Positions 11,108-19,645 of a stretch of DNA of 64,000 bases are shown piece after piece. Source of the DNA: AC-32 sp035518635. Its GTDB lineage: Bacteria; Actinomycetota; Thermoleophilia; Gaiellales; Gaiellaceae. The stretch is from NCBI GenBank assembly GCA_035518635.1, contig DATIXI010000048.1:18146-82145 (forward strand), given 5' to 3'. Position 1 is the first letter of the stretch. Every line of letters begins with the position of its first letter. The notes under the pieces were generated by a model. It did not search any database. It was not told where the DNA came from and worked only from the letters and a program-made list of their open reading frames with translations. The position numbers and the translations under genes are program-made.

Positions 11108-11793
11108 GCGACACGATCCAGGTCGAGACGACCGGAGAGACCGTCGGCGAGGCGAAGTGGGCCGCGCTGCGGGAGCTGGAGAAGCTTCAGCCCGGGATGG
11201 ACAAGGGCGCAGTCCGCTTCCAGGTCGTCTCCGAGGGCGAGCGGGGCCTGCTCGGGGTCGGGTATGCGCCCGCGCGCGTGATCGCGACGATCGACGCAGC
11301 TGCGGTGGCCGACCAGGCTGAAGAGCCTCCACCGCAGGACGAAAGCGAGCTCGCCGGCGAGGTTCGGGAGGTCGTCGAGAGGCTGCTGGACGCGATCGGT
11401 GTCCGGGCGCGCCTCGAGGTGAGCGAGGACGAGGACACGCTCCTGGCGACGGTCGTCGGCCGCGAGCTCGGCCTCGTGATCGGCAAGCACGGCCAGACGA
11501 TCGACGCGATCCAGTACCTCGTGAACGCCATCGTGTGGCGGGGGCACGGCGAGGATCGAAAGGCGGTCGTCGTGGACGCGGCCGGCTACCGCGCGCGCCG
11601 GGATGCGACGCTCGAAGGCCTTGCGGTACGTAACGCCGAGCGGGCGATTTCGTCCGGTCAGGCCGTGGAGCTCGACCCGATGACCGCCGTCGAGCGCAAG
11701 ACCGTGCACGTGCGCCTGAAGGACTACCCGGGTGTGACCACGCGGAGCGAGGGAACCGAGCCCAACCGCTTCGTCGTGATCGAGCCGGCTTGA
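11104..11793 (+). CDS. khpB: RNA-binding protein Jag/KhpB
   Basis: 229-aa protein with three parts. A Jag N-terminal domain (ETTGETVGEAKWAALRELEK) is followed by an acidic linker. A KH domain (GRELGLVIGKHGQTIDAIQYLV) leads into a C-terminal R3H domain with the R-x3-H motif in VERKTVHVRL. KhpB binds RNA with KhpA and affects cell elongation and division in Gram-positives. ATG at 11104 overlaps the yidC stop (ATGA); the end overlaps the rsmG TTG start. Confidence 0.93.
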   Translation: MSDTIQVETTGETVGEAKWAALRELEKLQPGMDKGAVRFQVVSEGERGLLGVGYAPARVIATIDAAAVADQAEEPPPQDESELAGEVREVVERLLDAIGVRARLEVSEDEDTLLATVVGRELGLVIGKHGQTIDAIQYLVNAIVWRGHGEDRKAVVVDAAGYRARRDATLEGLAVRNAERAISSGQAVELDPMTAVERKTVHVRLKDYPGVTTRSEGTEPNRFVVIEPA

Positions 11794-12380
11794 CCGACGA
11801 CGAGCTGCTCGAGCGCTGGCTCGACGAGCTCGTCTCGACACCGGGGCTGACCTCCCTCACGGGCGACGACGCGCGGCGCGTCCACCTCGAGGAGAGTCTG
11901 GCCGCCGCAGGCGTCGTGCGCGAGTTCGCAGGCTCGATCGTCGACGTCGGCTCGGGTGGCGGTGCGCCCGGGATTCCGCTCGCCGTGTTGTTTCCGGAGC
12001 GGGAGGTCACGCTGCTGGAGGCGAACCGGCGGAAGTGCGCGTTTCTGGAGCGGTGGGCCCGCGAGGTACCGAACGTGCGCGTCGTGTGCGGCCGGGCCGA
12101 GGAGCAGCCGGTCGACAGCTGGGGGGTCGCGGTCGCGAAGGCGCTCGCGAGCCCGCCGGTCGCGGCAGAATGGTGCCTGCCGTTGGTCAGGCCGGGTGGC
12201 GCGGTCATCCTGTACGTCGGCCCGAGCGCGGCCCCGGAGCGGGTCGCGCAGGTGGCGGAGAAGCTCGGCGGCGAGCTCCGACCGTCGCCGTCAGGCCTGC
12301 TCGTCCTGTCGAAGACCCACGCGACGCCGCAGGGCTTTCCCCGCCGCCCCGGAATGGCCAGGAAACGTCCGCTTGCCTAG
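11790..12380 (+). CDS. rsmG: 16S rRNA (guanine-N7) methyltransferase RsmG
   Basis: 196-aa SAM-dependent enzyme methylating G527 of 16S rRNA. The SAM-binding glycine loop IVDVGSGGGAPGIPLAV and the following acidic-strand motif VTLLEANRRKCAFLERW are clear. The start TTG at 11790 overlaps the jag stop (TTGA); no strong Shine-Dalgarno, so translation is probably coupled. The protein is slightly short for the family, mostly at the N terminus. Confidence 0.92.
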   Translation: MTDDELLERWLDELVSTPGLTSLTGDDARRVHLEESLAAAGVVREFAGSIVDVGSGGGAPGIPLAVLFPEREVTLLEANRRKCAFLERWAREVPNVRVVCGRAEEQPVDSWGVAVAKALASPPVAAEWCLPLVRPGGAVILYVGPSAAPERVAQVAEKLGGELRPSPSGLLVLSKTHATPQGFPRRPGMARKRPLA

Positions 12381-12381
12381 C

Positions 12382-12387
12382 TAGCGT
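12382..12387 (+). promoter_or_regulatory. Probable -10 box of a leaderless parA transcript
   Basis: TAGCGT, separated by exactly six bases from the parA GTG at 12394. The same spacing recurs at other genes of this window (42301, 45322, 57031, 58674). No clear -35 is seen. Confidence 0.5.
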
Positions 12388-12393
12388 GGCCGT

Positions 12394-13149
12394 GTGCCCG
12401 GCCGGGTCTATGCGCTTGCCAACCAGAAGGGCGGCGTCGGCAAGACGACGACGACGATCAACCTCGCGGCCTGCCTCGCGGAGGCCGGCGAGCGCGTGCT
12501 CGTCGTCGATCTCGACCCCCAGGCGAACGCGACCTCCGGACTGGGCGAGCGCGCGAACGGGACGTCCTCGCTCGACCTCCTCGACGGGATCCCGCTCGCG
12601 GACCTCGCGAAGCCGACGCAGTTTCCACGGCTGGACCTCGTGCCGTCGCGGCGGGAGCTCGCTGGCGCGGCCGTCGAGCTTGGGCGCAGGCCGGACGGCG
12701 AGCGCTACCTCGCAGATGCGCTCGCAGGGGCGGGCGAGGGCTATTCGTTCGTGTTCGTCGACTGCCCTCCGTCCCTCGGCCCGCTGACGGTCAATGCACT
12801 GGCGGCGGCCGACCGGGTGCTCGTGCCGCTGCAGGCGGAGTACTACGCGCTGGAGGGCCTCGCCCAACTCGTCGGCTCGGTCGAGCTCGTGCGCTCGCGG
12901 CTGAACCCGCGGCTTGCGCTCGGGGGCGTGATTCTGACGATGGTCGACCGGCGGACCCGCCTGTCGGCCGAGGTCACCGCCGAGGTGCGCCGGCACTTCG
13001 GCGAGCTCGTGTTCAGGACGGCCGTGCCGCGCTCGGTGCGCGTGGCCGAGGCGCCGAGCCACGGGCTGCCGGTGACCGCCTACGACCGCGCGTCCGCCGG
13101 TGCCGACGCGTACTGGAAGGTGGCGATGGAGCTTGTCGGCCGTTCCTGA
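12394..13149 (+). CDS. parA: Chromosome partitioning ATPase ParA/Soj
   Basis: 251-aa ParA-type ATPase that positions the origin region with ParB. The deviant Walker A KGGVGKTTTTINLA is at the N terminus with the signature Lys; the Walker A' motif VLVVDLDPQANAT and Walker B FVFVDCPPSLG follow. GTG at 12394 gives MPGRVYALANQKGG. It overlaps the parB start by 17 nt. Confidence 0.95.
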   Translation: MPGRVYALANQKGGVGKTTTTINLAACLAEAGERVLVVDLDPQANATSGLGERANGTSSLDLLDGIPLADLAKPTQFPRLDLVPSRRELAGAAVELGRRPDGERYLADALAGAGEGYSFVFVDCPPSLGPLTVNALAAADRVLVPLQAEYYALEGLAQLVGSVELVRSRLNPRLALGGVILTMVDRRTRLSAEVTAEVRRHFGELVFRTAVPRSVRVAEAPSHGLPVTAYDRASAGADAYWKVAMELVGRS

Positions 13150-13978
13150 GAGACGACGCGGCCTCGGCCGCGGCCTGGAAGTGCTGGTCGGCGGGCCGGG
13201 CGAGCCGGAGCTCGCGCATCTGCCCGTCGAGACGATCCACGCCAACCCGCGCCAGCCGCGCAAGCGCTTCGACAACGAGGCGACGACCGCGCTCGCGGAC
13301 TCGATCCGCGCGCAGGGGCTCGTTCAGCCGGTCGTCGTGCGCCCGCGCATCGAGGGCGGGTACGAGCTGATTGCCGGGGAGCGGCGTTGGCGCGCGGCCC
13401 GGGAGGCCCGGATTCCGACGGTGCCGGCGCTCGTGCGTACAGCCGACGACCGGGACACGATCCTGCTCGGCCTGGTGGAGAACGTCGCACGCGAGCAGCT
13501 CTCGGCGGTCGAGGAGGCTCGAGCCTACGCGCTCCTGATGGACGAGTTCGAGCTCTCGCTCGGAGACCTCGGTGAGCGTGTCGGCAAGGCGAAGCCGACC
13601 GTCTCCAACCGGCTGCGGCTGCTCGAGCTTCCCGACGACGTGCTCGCGCTGGTCGAGCGCGGCGATCTCACGGAGGGCCACGCGCGCGCTGTCCTCGCGG
13701 TGCCCGACCAGGACGGCCGCCGCCGGCTCGCCCGCAAGATCGTCAGGCGCGGCATGTCGGTTCGCGCCGCCGAGCGGGCCGCTCGCTGGGCGGGTGCCAA
13801 GACGAAGCCGCGCAAGGCGCCGAAGGTCGACCCCGCGCTTGCCGACCGCGTGCGCAAGGGCGCCGAGCGCGTCACCGGCTTTCCCGCACGCATCAGGGCC
13901 GGCCGCCTCGAGATCGCGTTCGGCGACGAGACCGAGCTGGAAGAGCTGGCCGAGGTCTTCGAGAGTCTCGTCGCCTGA
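13133..13978 (+). CDS. parB: Chromosome partitioning protein ParB/Spo0J
   Basis: 281-aa CTPase/DNA clamp. An N-terminal RRRGLGRGLEVLV motif that stimulates ParA is followed by the ParB/Sulfiredoxin domain with GERRWRAAREA (CTP-binding region), a helix-turn-helix and a C-terminal dimerisation domain ending in EELAEVFESLV. TTG at 13133 gives MSAVPERRRGLGRGL, the normal N terminus; an earlier in-frame start at 13100 would lie deep within parA. No convincing parS site was found in the window. Confidence 0.94.
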   Translation: MSAVPERRRGLGRGLEVLVGGPGEPELAHLPVETIHANPRQPRKRFDNEATTALADSIRAQGLVQPVVVRPRIEGGYELIAGERRWRAAREARIPTVPALVRTADDRDTILLGLVENVAREQLSAVEEARAYALLMDEFELSLGDLGERVGKAKPTVSNRLRLLELPDDVLALVERGDLTEGHARAVLAVPDQDGRRRLARKIVRRGMSVRAAERAARWAGAKTKPRKAPKVDPALADRVRKGAERVTGFPARIRAGRLEIAFGDETELEELAEVFESLVA

Positions 13979-14036
13979 GGCGCCACGAAGCGCCGGACTG
14001 GCGCGGGAGGCCCTGACCGCATACAACTAGGGAAGG

Positions 14037-16625
14037 GTGAGGTTGCGGCGTGAGGGGGTTCTCGCGGGGCTGTGTGCGCTCGCGCTCTGCATGGTCCCGC
14101 CGGGCCAGGCGGACGCTCCCGGCCGCTCGCAGGATCCACCCGACTTCCAAGAGTCGACGGTCATCAGCAACCTGGACTCCCCGACCCAGGTGCGCTTCGC
14201 CTCCAACGGCCAGGTCTTCGTGGCCGAGAAGAGCGGCGTGATCAAGCTCTACTCGAGCCTCGACGACACGAGCCCGACGGTGTTCGCAGACCTCAGCTCA
14301 CAGGTGGACGACTACTGGGACCGCGGGCTGCTCTCGATCGCGCTCGATCCGGGCTATCCCGCACAGCCCTACGTCTACGCGCTCTTCACGTTCGACGCGC
14401 CGATCGGCGGAACCCCGCCCGTGTGGGGCGACGACTGCCCGACCCCGCCGGGGCCGACGACCTTCGGCTGCGTCGTGAGCGGTCGCCTGGTGAGGCTGAC
14501 GGCCGACGCCGGCCTGCAACACGCCACCTCGGAGCAGGATCTGCTCGACGGCTGGTGCCAGCAGTTCCCGAGCCACTCCGTCGGCGACCTCCAGTTCGGC
14601 CCCGACGGCTCCCTCTACATCAGCGGCGGCGAGGGTGCGAACTTCTACGGCGTCGACTACGGCCAGTACGGCGACCCGGTCAACCCGTGCGGCGATCCGC
14701 CGGTTCCCGTCGGCAGCGACCAGTCTCCCCCCGCCGCGGAGGGCGGCGCGCTCCGCTCGCAGAGCCTGCTGCGCAGCCCCGGCGAGGCGGCTGTCCTGAA
14801 CGGATCGATCCTCCGCGTCGACCCGAGCACGGGCGCGGCGACGCCGAACAACCCGCTCGCCGCGAGCTCCGACCCGAACGCGCGCCGCATCGTCGCCCAG
14901 GGCCTGCGTAACCCGTTCCGCTTCACCACGCGGCCGGGCACCTCCGAGCTCTGGGTCGGCGACGTGGGCTGGAACGACTGGGAGGAGGTGAACCGGGTCC
15001 TCTCCGGCAGCGACTCGGCGGTCGAGAACTTCGGCTGGCCCTGCTACGAGGGCAACGGCCCGCAACCGTCCTATCAGAGTGCCGGTCTGCGGATCTGTAC
15101 CCAGCTCTATGGGACCGTGGGCGCGGTCACGCCGCCCTACTACACCTACAACCACAACGACCTGGTCGTTCCTGGCGAGTCGTGCTCGAAGGGATCGAGC
15201 TCGATCAGCGGTCTCGCCTTCTACCAGGGCGGTTCGTACCCGTCGGACTACAACGGAGCGCTGTTCTTCGCCGACTACTCGCGGAACTGCATCTGGGTGA
15301 TGTTTCCGGGACCGAACGGGTTGCCCGACCCGACCGATATCGAGACGTTCGACTCGCAGGCCTCGGCCCCGGTCGACCTCGAGGTCGGCCCCGGCGGCGA
15401 CCTCTTCTACGTCGACCTGACCGGCGGGACTGTCAGGCGGATCCGGTACTTCGCGGGCGACGCGCCCCCGAACGTCGTCGCGAAGGCGTCCCCGACCAGC
15501 GGCGGCGCCCCGCTCACCGTCCACTTCGACGGGTCCGGCTCGTACGATCCCGACCCGGGCGACACCATCACGTATGCCTGGGACCTCGACGGCGACGGCC
15601 AGTTCGACGACTCGACCACGCAGAAGCCGACCTATACCTACGGCCCCGGGACGTACACCGTCCGGCTCCGTGTGACCGACAACCACGGCTTCTCGAGCAC
15701 GAGCGACCCGATCACGATCTCGTCCGACAACGACCCGCCGGACCCGGTGATCACGACGCCGCTCGAGACGAAGACCTGGAAGGTCGGCGACCCGATCTCC
15801 TTCTCGGGAAGCGCGAGCGACCCGCAGGACGGGGCGCTGCCGGCCTCGAGCCTGACCTGGACGGTGATCCTCCACCACTGCCCGTCGAACTGCCACATCC
15901 ACATCATCCAGAGCTTCCACGGCGTTTCGAGCGGCACGGTCTCGGCGCCCGACCACGACTACCCTTCGTACCTCGAGCTCCAGCTGAAGGCAACCGACTC
16001 CGGCGGCCTCTCGTCGACGACCTCCGTCGACCTGCTCCCGCAGACGACGGTGCTCTCGTTCGACTCGGTCCCGCGGGGCCTGAAACTCGCGGTGGGATCG
16101 TCGGAGGAGGCGACCCCGTTCACGCGCAAGGTGATCGTCAACTCGACGAACGCGATCAGCGCACCGCTCACGCAGACGCTCGGCAAGCGCGGACTCGGAT
16201 TCGTCTCGTGGTCGGACGGCAAGGCCGCCACGCACATCGTCACGGCCCCGGCCGGCGGCGCTTCCTACTCGGCGACCTATCGGGACATCGTTCCGCCCAC
16301 GGTTGCGATCAAGGCCCCGGGCGCGGGCGGGAGGGTGCACGGAAAGGTCCTCGTCAAGGTGACAGCCTCCGACGACACGGGAGTCACGGCGGTCTGGCTC
16401 ACGCTCGACGGCAAGCGCCTCGGCCCGGTGCTGACACGCGCGCCGTACACGCTACTGTGGGCGACCGCCCGGCTGCCAATCGGCCCGCATGTGCTGACGG
16501 CGGCCGCGACCGACGCGGCCGGGAACACGACCAGCTCGGCCCCGGTCAAGGTCCGCGTCTACAACCCGACTCGGCGGCCGGCCTCGCTGTTCCTGCTACT
16601 GAGACGCCTCTTCTCGCGGCGCTAG
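14037..16625 (+). CDS. Secreted glucose/sorbosone dehydrogenase-like protein with PKD and Ig-like domains
   Basis: 862-aa predicted exported protein. A signal peptide (LAGLCALALCMVPPGQADA) is followed at about residues 45-470 by a six-bladed propeller of the glucose/sorbosone dehydrogenase type (DRGLLSIALDPGY, GDVGWNDWEEVNR, GGDLFYVDLTGGTVRRIRY). A PKD domain follows (about 480-570: APLTVHFDGSGSYDPDPGD, YAWDLDGDG), then a second beta domain, and an Ig-like domain near 755-840. The tail is basic with a short hydrophobic stretch (ASLFLLLRRLFSRR). Family members are PQQ-dependent sugar oxidases, but many homologues have no proven activity. GTG 14037 or TTG 14043 could be the start; GGAAGG is better spaced for the TTG. 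Confidence 0.85.
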   Translation: MRLRREGVLAGLCALALCMVPPGQADAPGRSQDPPDFQESTVISNLDSPTQVRFASNGQVFVAEKSGVIKLYSSLDDTSPTVFADLSSQVDDYWDRGLLSIALDPGYPAQPYVYALFTFDAPIGGTPPVWGDDCPTPPGPTTFGCVVSGRLVRLTADAGLQHATSEQDLLDGWCQQFPSHSVGDLQFGPDGSLYISGGEGANFYGVDYGQYGDPVNPCGDPPVPVGSDQSPPAAEGGALRSQSLLRSPGEAAVLNGSILRVDPSTGAATPNNPLAASSDPNARRIVAQGLRNPFRFTTRPGTSELWVGDVGWNDWEEVNRVLSGSDSAVENFGWPCYEGNGPQPSYQSAGLRICTQLYGTVGAVTPPYYTYNHNDLVVPGESCSKGSSSISGLAFYQGGSYPSDYNGALFFADYSRNCIWVMFPGPNGLPDPTDIETFDSQASAPVDLEVGPGGDLFYVDLTGGTVRRIRYFAGDAPPNVVAKASPTSGGAPLTVHFDGSGSYDPDPGDTITYAWDLDGDGQFDDSTTQKPTYTYGPGTYTVRLRVTDNHGFSSTSDPITISSDNDPPDPVITTPLETKTWKVGDPISFSGSASDPQDGALPASSLTWTVILHHCPSNCHIHIIQSFHGVSSGTVSAPDHDYPSYLELQLKATDSGGLSSTTSVDLLPQTTVLSFDSVPRGLKLAVGSSEEATPFTRKVIVNSTNAISAPLTQTLGKRGLGFVSWSDGKAATHIVTAPAGGASYSATYRDIVPPTVAIKAPGAGGRVHGKVLVKVTASDDTGVTAVWLTLDGKRLGPVLTRAPYTLLWATARLPIGPHVLTAAATDAAGNTTSSAPVKVRVYNPTRRPASLFLLLRRLFSRR

Positions 16626-16667
16626 ACCGGACTTCCGTCATCGGCAGGACGGCTGAGCACGGCGAGA

Positions 16668-16741
16668 TGGGCGATCGTGGATTCGAACCACGGACCTCCG
16701 CCTTATCAGAGCGGCGCTCTAACCGACTGAGCTAATCGCCC
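16668..16741 (-). tRNA. tRNA-Ile (GAT anticodon)
   Basis: 74-nt cloverleaf on the minus strand. Acceptor GGGCGAT pairs with ATCGCCC, the D arm is GCTCAGTCGGTTAGAGC, the anticodon loop is CTGATAA, and the T arm is CGTGGTTCGAATCCACG. The discriminator is A and CCA is not encoded. Confidence 0.95.
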
Positions 16742-16750
16742 GGGAGGCGC

Positions 16751-16781
16751 AGTGTAGCCGCACCCTCTTTAGGGATGTCGA
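16751..16781 (-). promoter_or_regulatory. tRNA-Ile promoter
   Basis: On the minus strand TCGACA (16781-16776), a 19-nt spacer, then TACACT (16756-16751) inside GGCTACACT. The same GGCTACACT precedes tRNA-Phe at 58557-58565. Confidence 0.6.
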
Positions 16782-16821
16782 CGCGCTCCGGGGTGCCGAC
16801 AACGAGTGTGGTACTGCGGCC

Positions 16822-17007
16822 ATGAACATCGGCGACCTCGTCCTCTATCAGGGTCGGGCCTTCTACCTGCGCGGCCTGGACCCGATGGGTGTGCCCGAAC
16901 GGCGCGCCATAGTCGAGGATGCCGAAACCGGGGAGGAGCTGCAGGTTCCCCTCGGCGACGTCGAGCCGCGACGGCCGGCCGGCTGCGAGCCGCGGGTCGG
17001 GAGTTGA
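16822..17007 (+). CDS. Small hypothetical protein (61 aa)
   Basis: ATG-initiated 61-aa ORF, MNIGDLVLYQGRAFYLRGLD onward. Its pattern of short beta strands (GDLVLYQGRAFYLRG, RRAIVEDAETGEELQVPLGDVEP) resembles a small SH3/KOW-like barrel. I do not recognise the family. It lies just upstream of the bifunctional-nuclease-family gene on the same strand. Codon use is normal for the window, which supports coding, but no function can be given. Confidence 0.6.
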   Translation: MNIGDLVLYQGRAFYLRGLDPMGVPERRAIVEDAETGEELQVPLGDVEPRRPAGCEPRVGS

Positions 17008-17023
17008 GCGGCTACCCTCTGGC

Positions 17024-17029
17024 TATGAT
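17024..17029 (+). promoter_or_regulatory. Probable -10 upstream of the DUF151 gene
   Basis: TATGAT within TGGCTATGATC, an extended -10 of the GGCTANNNT type seen elsewhere in the window. It lies 22 nt upstream of the ATG at 17051. A TTGAGC at 17004-17009 is only 14 nt away. Confidence 0.45.
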
Positions 17030-17050
17030 CGGAGCGGGGGCCGTGGGCTG

Positions 17051-17551
17051 ATGCACGAGATGGTCATCTACGGGGTGAGCTTCGACCTGGTCGGGAAGCA
17101 GCCGATCGTCCTCCTCAAAACGGCCGACGGGAACAAGTTCCTCCCGATCTGGATCGGGCACCCGGAGGCGGCGGCGATCCTGATGAAGCTCCAGGGCGCG
17201 ACCACTCCGCGACCGATGACCCACGACCTCGTGACGGACATGCTCGGCCAGCTCGACGCCCAGGTGGTCCGCATCACCGTGACCGAGCTGAAGGAGAACA
17301 CCTTCTACGCGAGCATCACGGTGCAGCAGAACGGCTCCGAGATCGAGATCGACTCGCGCCCCTCGGACGCCATTGCGCTCGCCGTCAGGGCGGACGCGCC
17401 GATCTTCGCGGCCGAAGAGGTGATCGAGGAGTCGGCGATCGAGTTCGAGGGCGAGGACGTGAACGAGGAGGAGATCGTCTCCGAGTTCAAGCAGTTCCTC
17501 GAGAACGTCACGCCCGACGAGTTCGCAGAAGCGAACGGCGAAGAGGGCTAG
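17051..17551 (+). CDS. Bifunctional nuclease family protein (DUF151)
   Basis: 166-aa protein of the BFN/DUF151 family. The conserved core is MVIYGVSFDLVGKQPIVLLK, FLPIWIGHPEAAAI, then the RPSDAIALAVRADAPIF signature. The C terminus is acidic and helical. Plant members have been described as nucleases; bacterial roles are not established. ATG at 17051. Its TAG stop shares the palindrome CTAG with the stop of the convergent chorismate mutase gene. Confidence 0.88.
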   Translation: MHEMVIYGVSFDLVGKQPIVLLKTADGNKFLPIWIGHPEAAAILMKLQGATTPRPMTHDLVTDMLGQLDAQVVRITVTELKENTFYASITVQQNGSEIEIDSRPSDAIALAVRADAPIFAAEEVIEESAIEFEGEDVNEEEIVSEFKQFLENVTPDEFAEANGEEG

Positions 17552-17823
17552 TCCGCGTCGACCTCGCGCTTTGTGAGGTCGAGGATCTGCTCGAAGATCT
17601 CGCGGAGGCCCTCGGCGGACAGCGGGCCACGGTTGGCGCGCGCGAGGTACTGCAGCATCCACTCCTCCCGCTCCGGGTCGACGAACGAGAGCCCGCGCGA
17701 CTCCTTGTAGCCCTTCAGGCGCGAGACCAGCTTCAGACGCGTGTTGATCGCCTCGACGATCGCGCGGTCGTTGTCGGAGATCTGCTCCCGCAGCTGCTTG
17801 ATCAGAGGGTCCTGCTCGCTCAT
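17548..17823 (-). CDS. Chorismate mutase, AroQ type
   Basis: 91-aa all-helical protein, MSEQDPLIKQLREQISDNDR onward, with the AroQ pattern of an N-terminal helix with conserved Arg, then LVSRLKGYKESRGLSFVDPEREEWML. It converts chorismate to prephenate for Phe/Tyr synthesis. It is last in a minus-strand cluster; its ATG overlaps the stop of the PrcB-like gene (ATGA). Its stop overlaps the stop of the gene on the other strand. Confidence 0.87.
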   Translation of the reverse strand: MSEQDPLIKQLREQISDNDRAIVEAINTRLKLVSRLKGYKESRGLSFVDPEREEWMLQYLARANRGPLSAEGLREIFEQILDLTKREVDAD

Positions 17824-18272
17824 CGGCCTTGCAGTTTGAGGTATACGGGCTTGGCGCTGCCGTGCATAGCGAGCACGCGGTACGGATACGTGACCTTCGC
17901 GGTCACCGGCTCGCCCAACGCCGGCGTTTTCTCGCGCGCGTACACGTAGATCCCGCGGCGGCGCTCGATCACCCGCTGGATGACGAGCGAGTAGCCGGTG
18001 CTCGAGCGCGGGCCGAGCGCGATCACGACCGTCTGGTCCCGGTCCCAGTTCAGCCGAGGCGGCCTCGGCGGCCGGCCGGGCATGTTCGCAGCGAGCATTC
18101 TCGAGAACGAGCCCCGGGAGTGGAAAACGCCGAGGAGCTTGTGTGGGAACTGAACGGGGCCGAAAGAGTGCGTCACGTCGCGCCAGGCGACGGGCCGCTC
18201 TCCGCCCATCCCCCAGACCTGCGTGTAGACGAGCCAGCCCGCGAGCGCGAGCGCGAGGCCCGCGACGACCAC
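17820..18272 (-). CDS. PrcB C-terminal-like exported/anchored protein
   Basis: 150-aa protein with one N-terminal hydrophobic segment (VVAGLALALAGWLVYTQVW) and a C-terminal beta domain carrying TVVIALGPRSSTGYSLVIQRV. The GxRxSTGY pattern is typical of the PrcB C-terminal domain family, found in small exported proteins of unknown role. GTG start at 18272. It lies between the L,D-transpeptidase gene (13 nt upstream) and chorismate mutase (overlapping), so a shared transcript is likely. No catalytic role can be assigned. Confidence 0.65.
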   Translation of the reverse strand: MVVAGLALALAGWLVYTQVWGMGGERPVAWRDVTHSFGPVQFPHKLLGVFHSRGSFSRMLAANMPGRPPRPPRLNWDRDQTVVIALGPRSSTGYSLVIQRVIERRRGIYVYAREKTPALGEPVTAKVTYPYRVLAMHGSAKPVYLKLQGR

Positions 18273-18285
18273 GGCCCCCGCGGCC

Positions 18286-19626
18286 CTAGTAGATGTAGAC
18301 CGTCGTGCCGTAGTCGATCAGCGAGTACACCCGCGGTGCGACCCAGAGGGGAATGCGGACGCACCCGTGGCTGGCGGGAAACGGCGGCACGCTGTGGTAG
18401 CCGTGGATCGCGAAAGCCCCGACGAAGAACGAGGAGTAGTACATCTGCAGCGCGTTGAAGCCCGGCACCTTGCTGTAGACGTGCCAGACCCCGAGCGGTG
18501 TGTTGCCGGTCGCGCCGGTCGACACGTCCACGACGAGCATCACTCGTCCGCCCCGGACGACGAAGAGCACCTGCCGCTCCTTGCTGACCTCTATGTGGCT
18601 GCCCGGACGCGCGGCGGTGGGGATTCGCGCCGCGTCGAGGGCCCGCCAGAAGCGGAGGTCCGTCGTGCCGGTCCGCGGCAGGTTGTGCAGCTTCTGGAAG
18701 GCGACCACCGCGTCGGAGGTGGCGGCGCCGTAGTAGCCGTCCACGCGGCCCAGGGCGAAATGGAGCTCGTGCAGGCGCTGCTCGAGCCCGTAGACGCTCG
18801 GCCCCGTGTCGCCGACCCGGAGATCCGGGACGAAGACGGTCTGCCGGAGGAGCCGCCTGTTGGTCGTGTAGCCATGAGCTCCCGTGACCGTGACGAGCAG
18901 GCGGTAGGTGACCGAGCGCGCTGTGCTGAGCGGGACGCGCAGGCGACCCTGTCCGGTACGAGTGGCGATCAGCCGCCCGGCTCTCCAGACGCGAACGGTG
19001 AGCGTTCCCGCGCCCGAGGGACGCTCGCGGACGGTGAGCGCAAGGGGCCGGTCGATCCGGCCCGAGCCGACGAACGCCGTGTCGAGTCCGGGCCTGACCG
19101 CGAGCGTCACCGCGTTCGAGACGGCGTCGCCGTAGCGGACCGTGTACTGAGCGTCGGGCGTCCCGACTCGGCCCAGCAGCGAGAAGCGGCCGCCCTTCGT
19201 CGTCTTGCCGCCGGCGAGCCGGACTCCGTCGCGGTAGAGGGCGACCGGCACTCCCTTCGCCGCTGGGACGAGCCGCCCGTGGAAGCGGAGCTTCTGCTGG
19301 TATCGGCCGACGTGCGGAGCCGCGAGGGTCAGGCCGAGCGAGACGATCGCCACCTCCGCCTGTGCCGTCTCGCCTCCCGGGCCGGTTGCGGTCACGCGTG
19401 CGGTGAACGAGCCGGCCGCATACACGTGCTGGACGACGGCGCCGTCCGCGGTGGCGCCGTCGCCGAGATCCCAGTGGTACGTGGCCGCGTCGCCGCTCGC
19501 GGTGAGCGTGACGGTGAGCGGTGCGGCTCCTCTCGAGGGGCTTGCCTGGACGCTGACGGCCGGCGGAGCCGCGTGCGCCGCGGGCGCGAACACGAGGGCC
19601 AGGGCGATGATCGCAGCGCGCCGCAC
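18286..19626 (-). CDS. Secreted L,D-transpeptidase with PKD and peptidoglycan-binding domains
   Basis: 446-aa exported protein. Signal peptide MRRAAIIALALVFAPAAHAA; PKD domain at about residues 22-95 (YHWDLGDGATADG); a central beta region; peptidoglycan-binding type 1 domain near 270-330 (GPSVYGLEQRLHELHFALG); and a YkuD L,D-transpeptidase domain at 340-446 with the catalytic HGYHSVPPFPASHGCVRIP motif (His and Cys intact). It forms 3-3 cross-links or anchors proteins in the cell wall. It follows the CPBP protease gene by 19 nt on the same strand. Confidence 0.92.
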   Translation of the reverse strand: MRRAAIIALALVFAPAAHAAPPAVSVQASPSRGAAPLTVTLTASGDAATYHWDLGDGATADGAVVQHVYAAGSFTARVTATGPGGETAQAEVAIVSLGLTLAAPHVGRYQQKLRFHGRLVPAAKGVPVALYRDGVRLAGGKTTKGGRFSLLGRVGTPDAQYTVRYGDAVSNAVTLAVRPGLDTAFVGSGRIDRPLALTVRERPSGAGTLTVRVWRAGRLIATRTGQGRLRVPLSTARSVTYRLLVTVTGAHGYTTNRRLLRQTVFVPDLRVGDTGPSVYGLEQRLHELHFALGRVDGYYGAATSDAVVAFQKLHNLPRTGTTDLRFWRALDAARIPTAARPGSHIEVSKERQVLFVVRGGRVMLVVDVSTGATGNTPLGVWHVYSKVPGFNALQMYYSSFFVGAFAIHGYHSVPPFPASHGCVRIPLWVAPRVYSLIDYGTTVYIY

Positions 19627-19645
19627 GGGGCGGGAGAATACCCCG

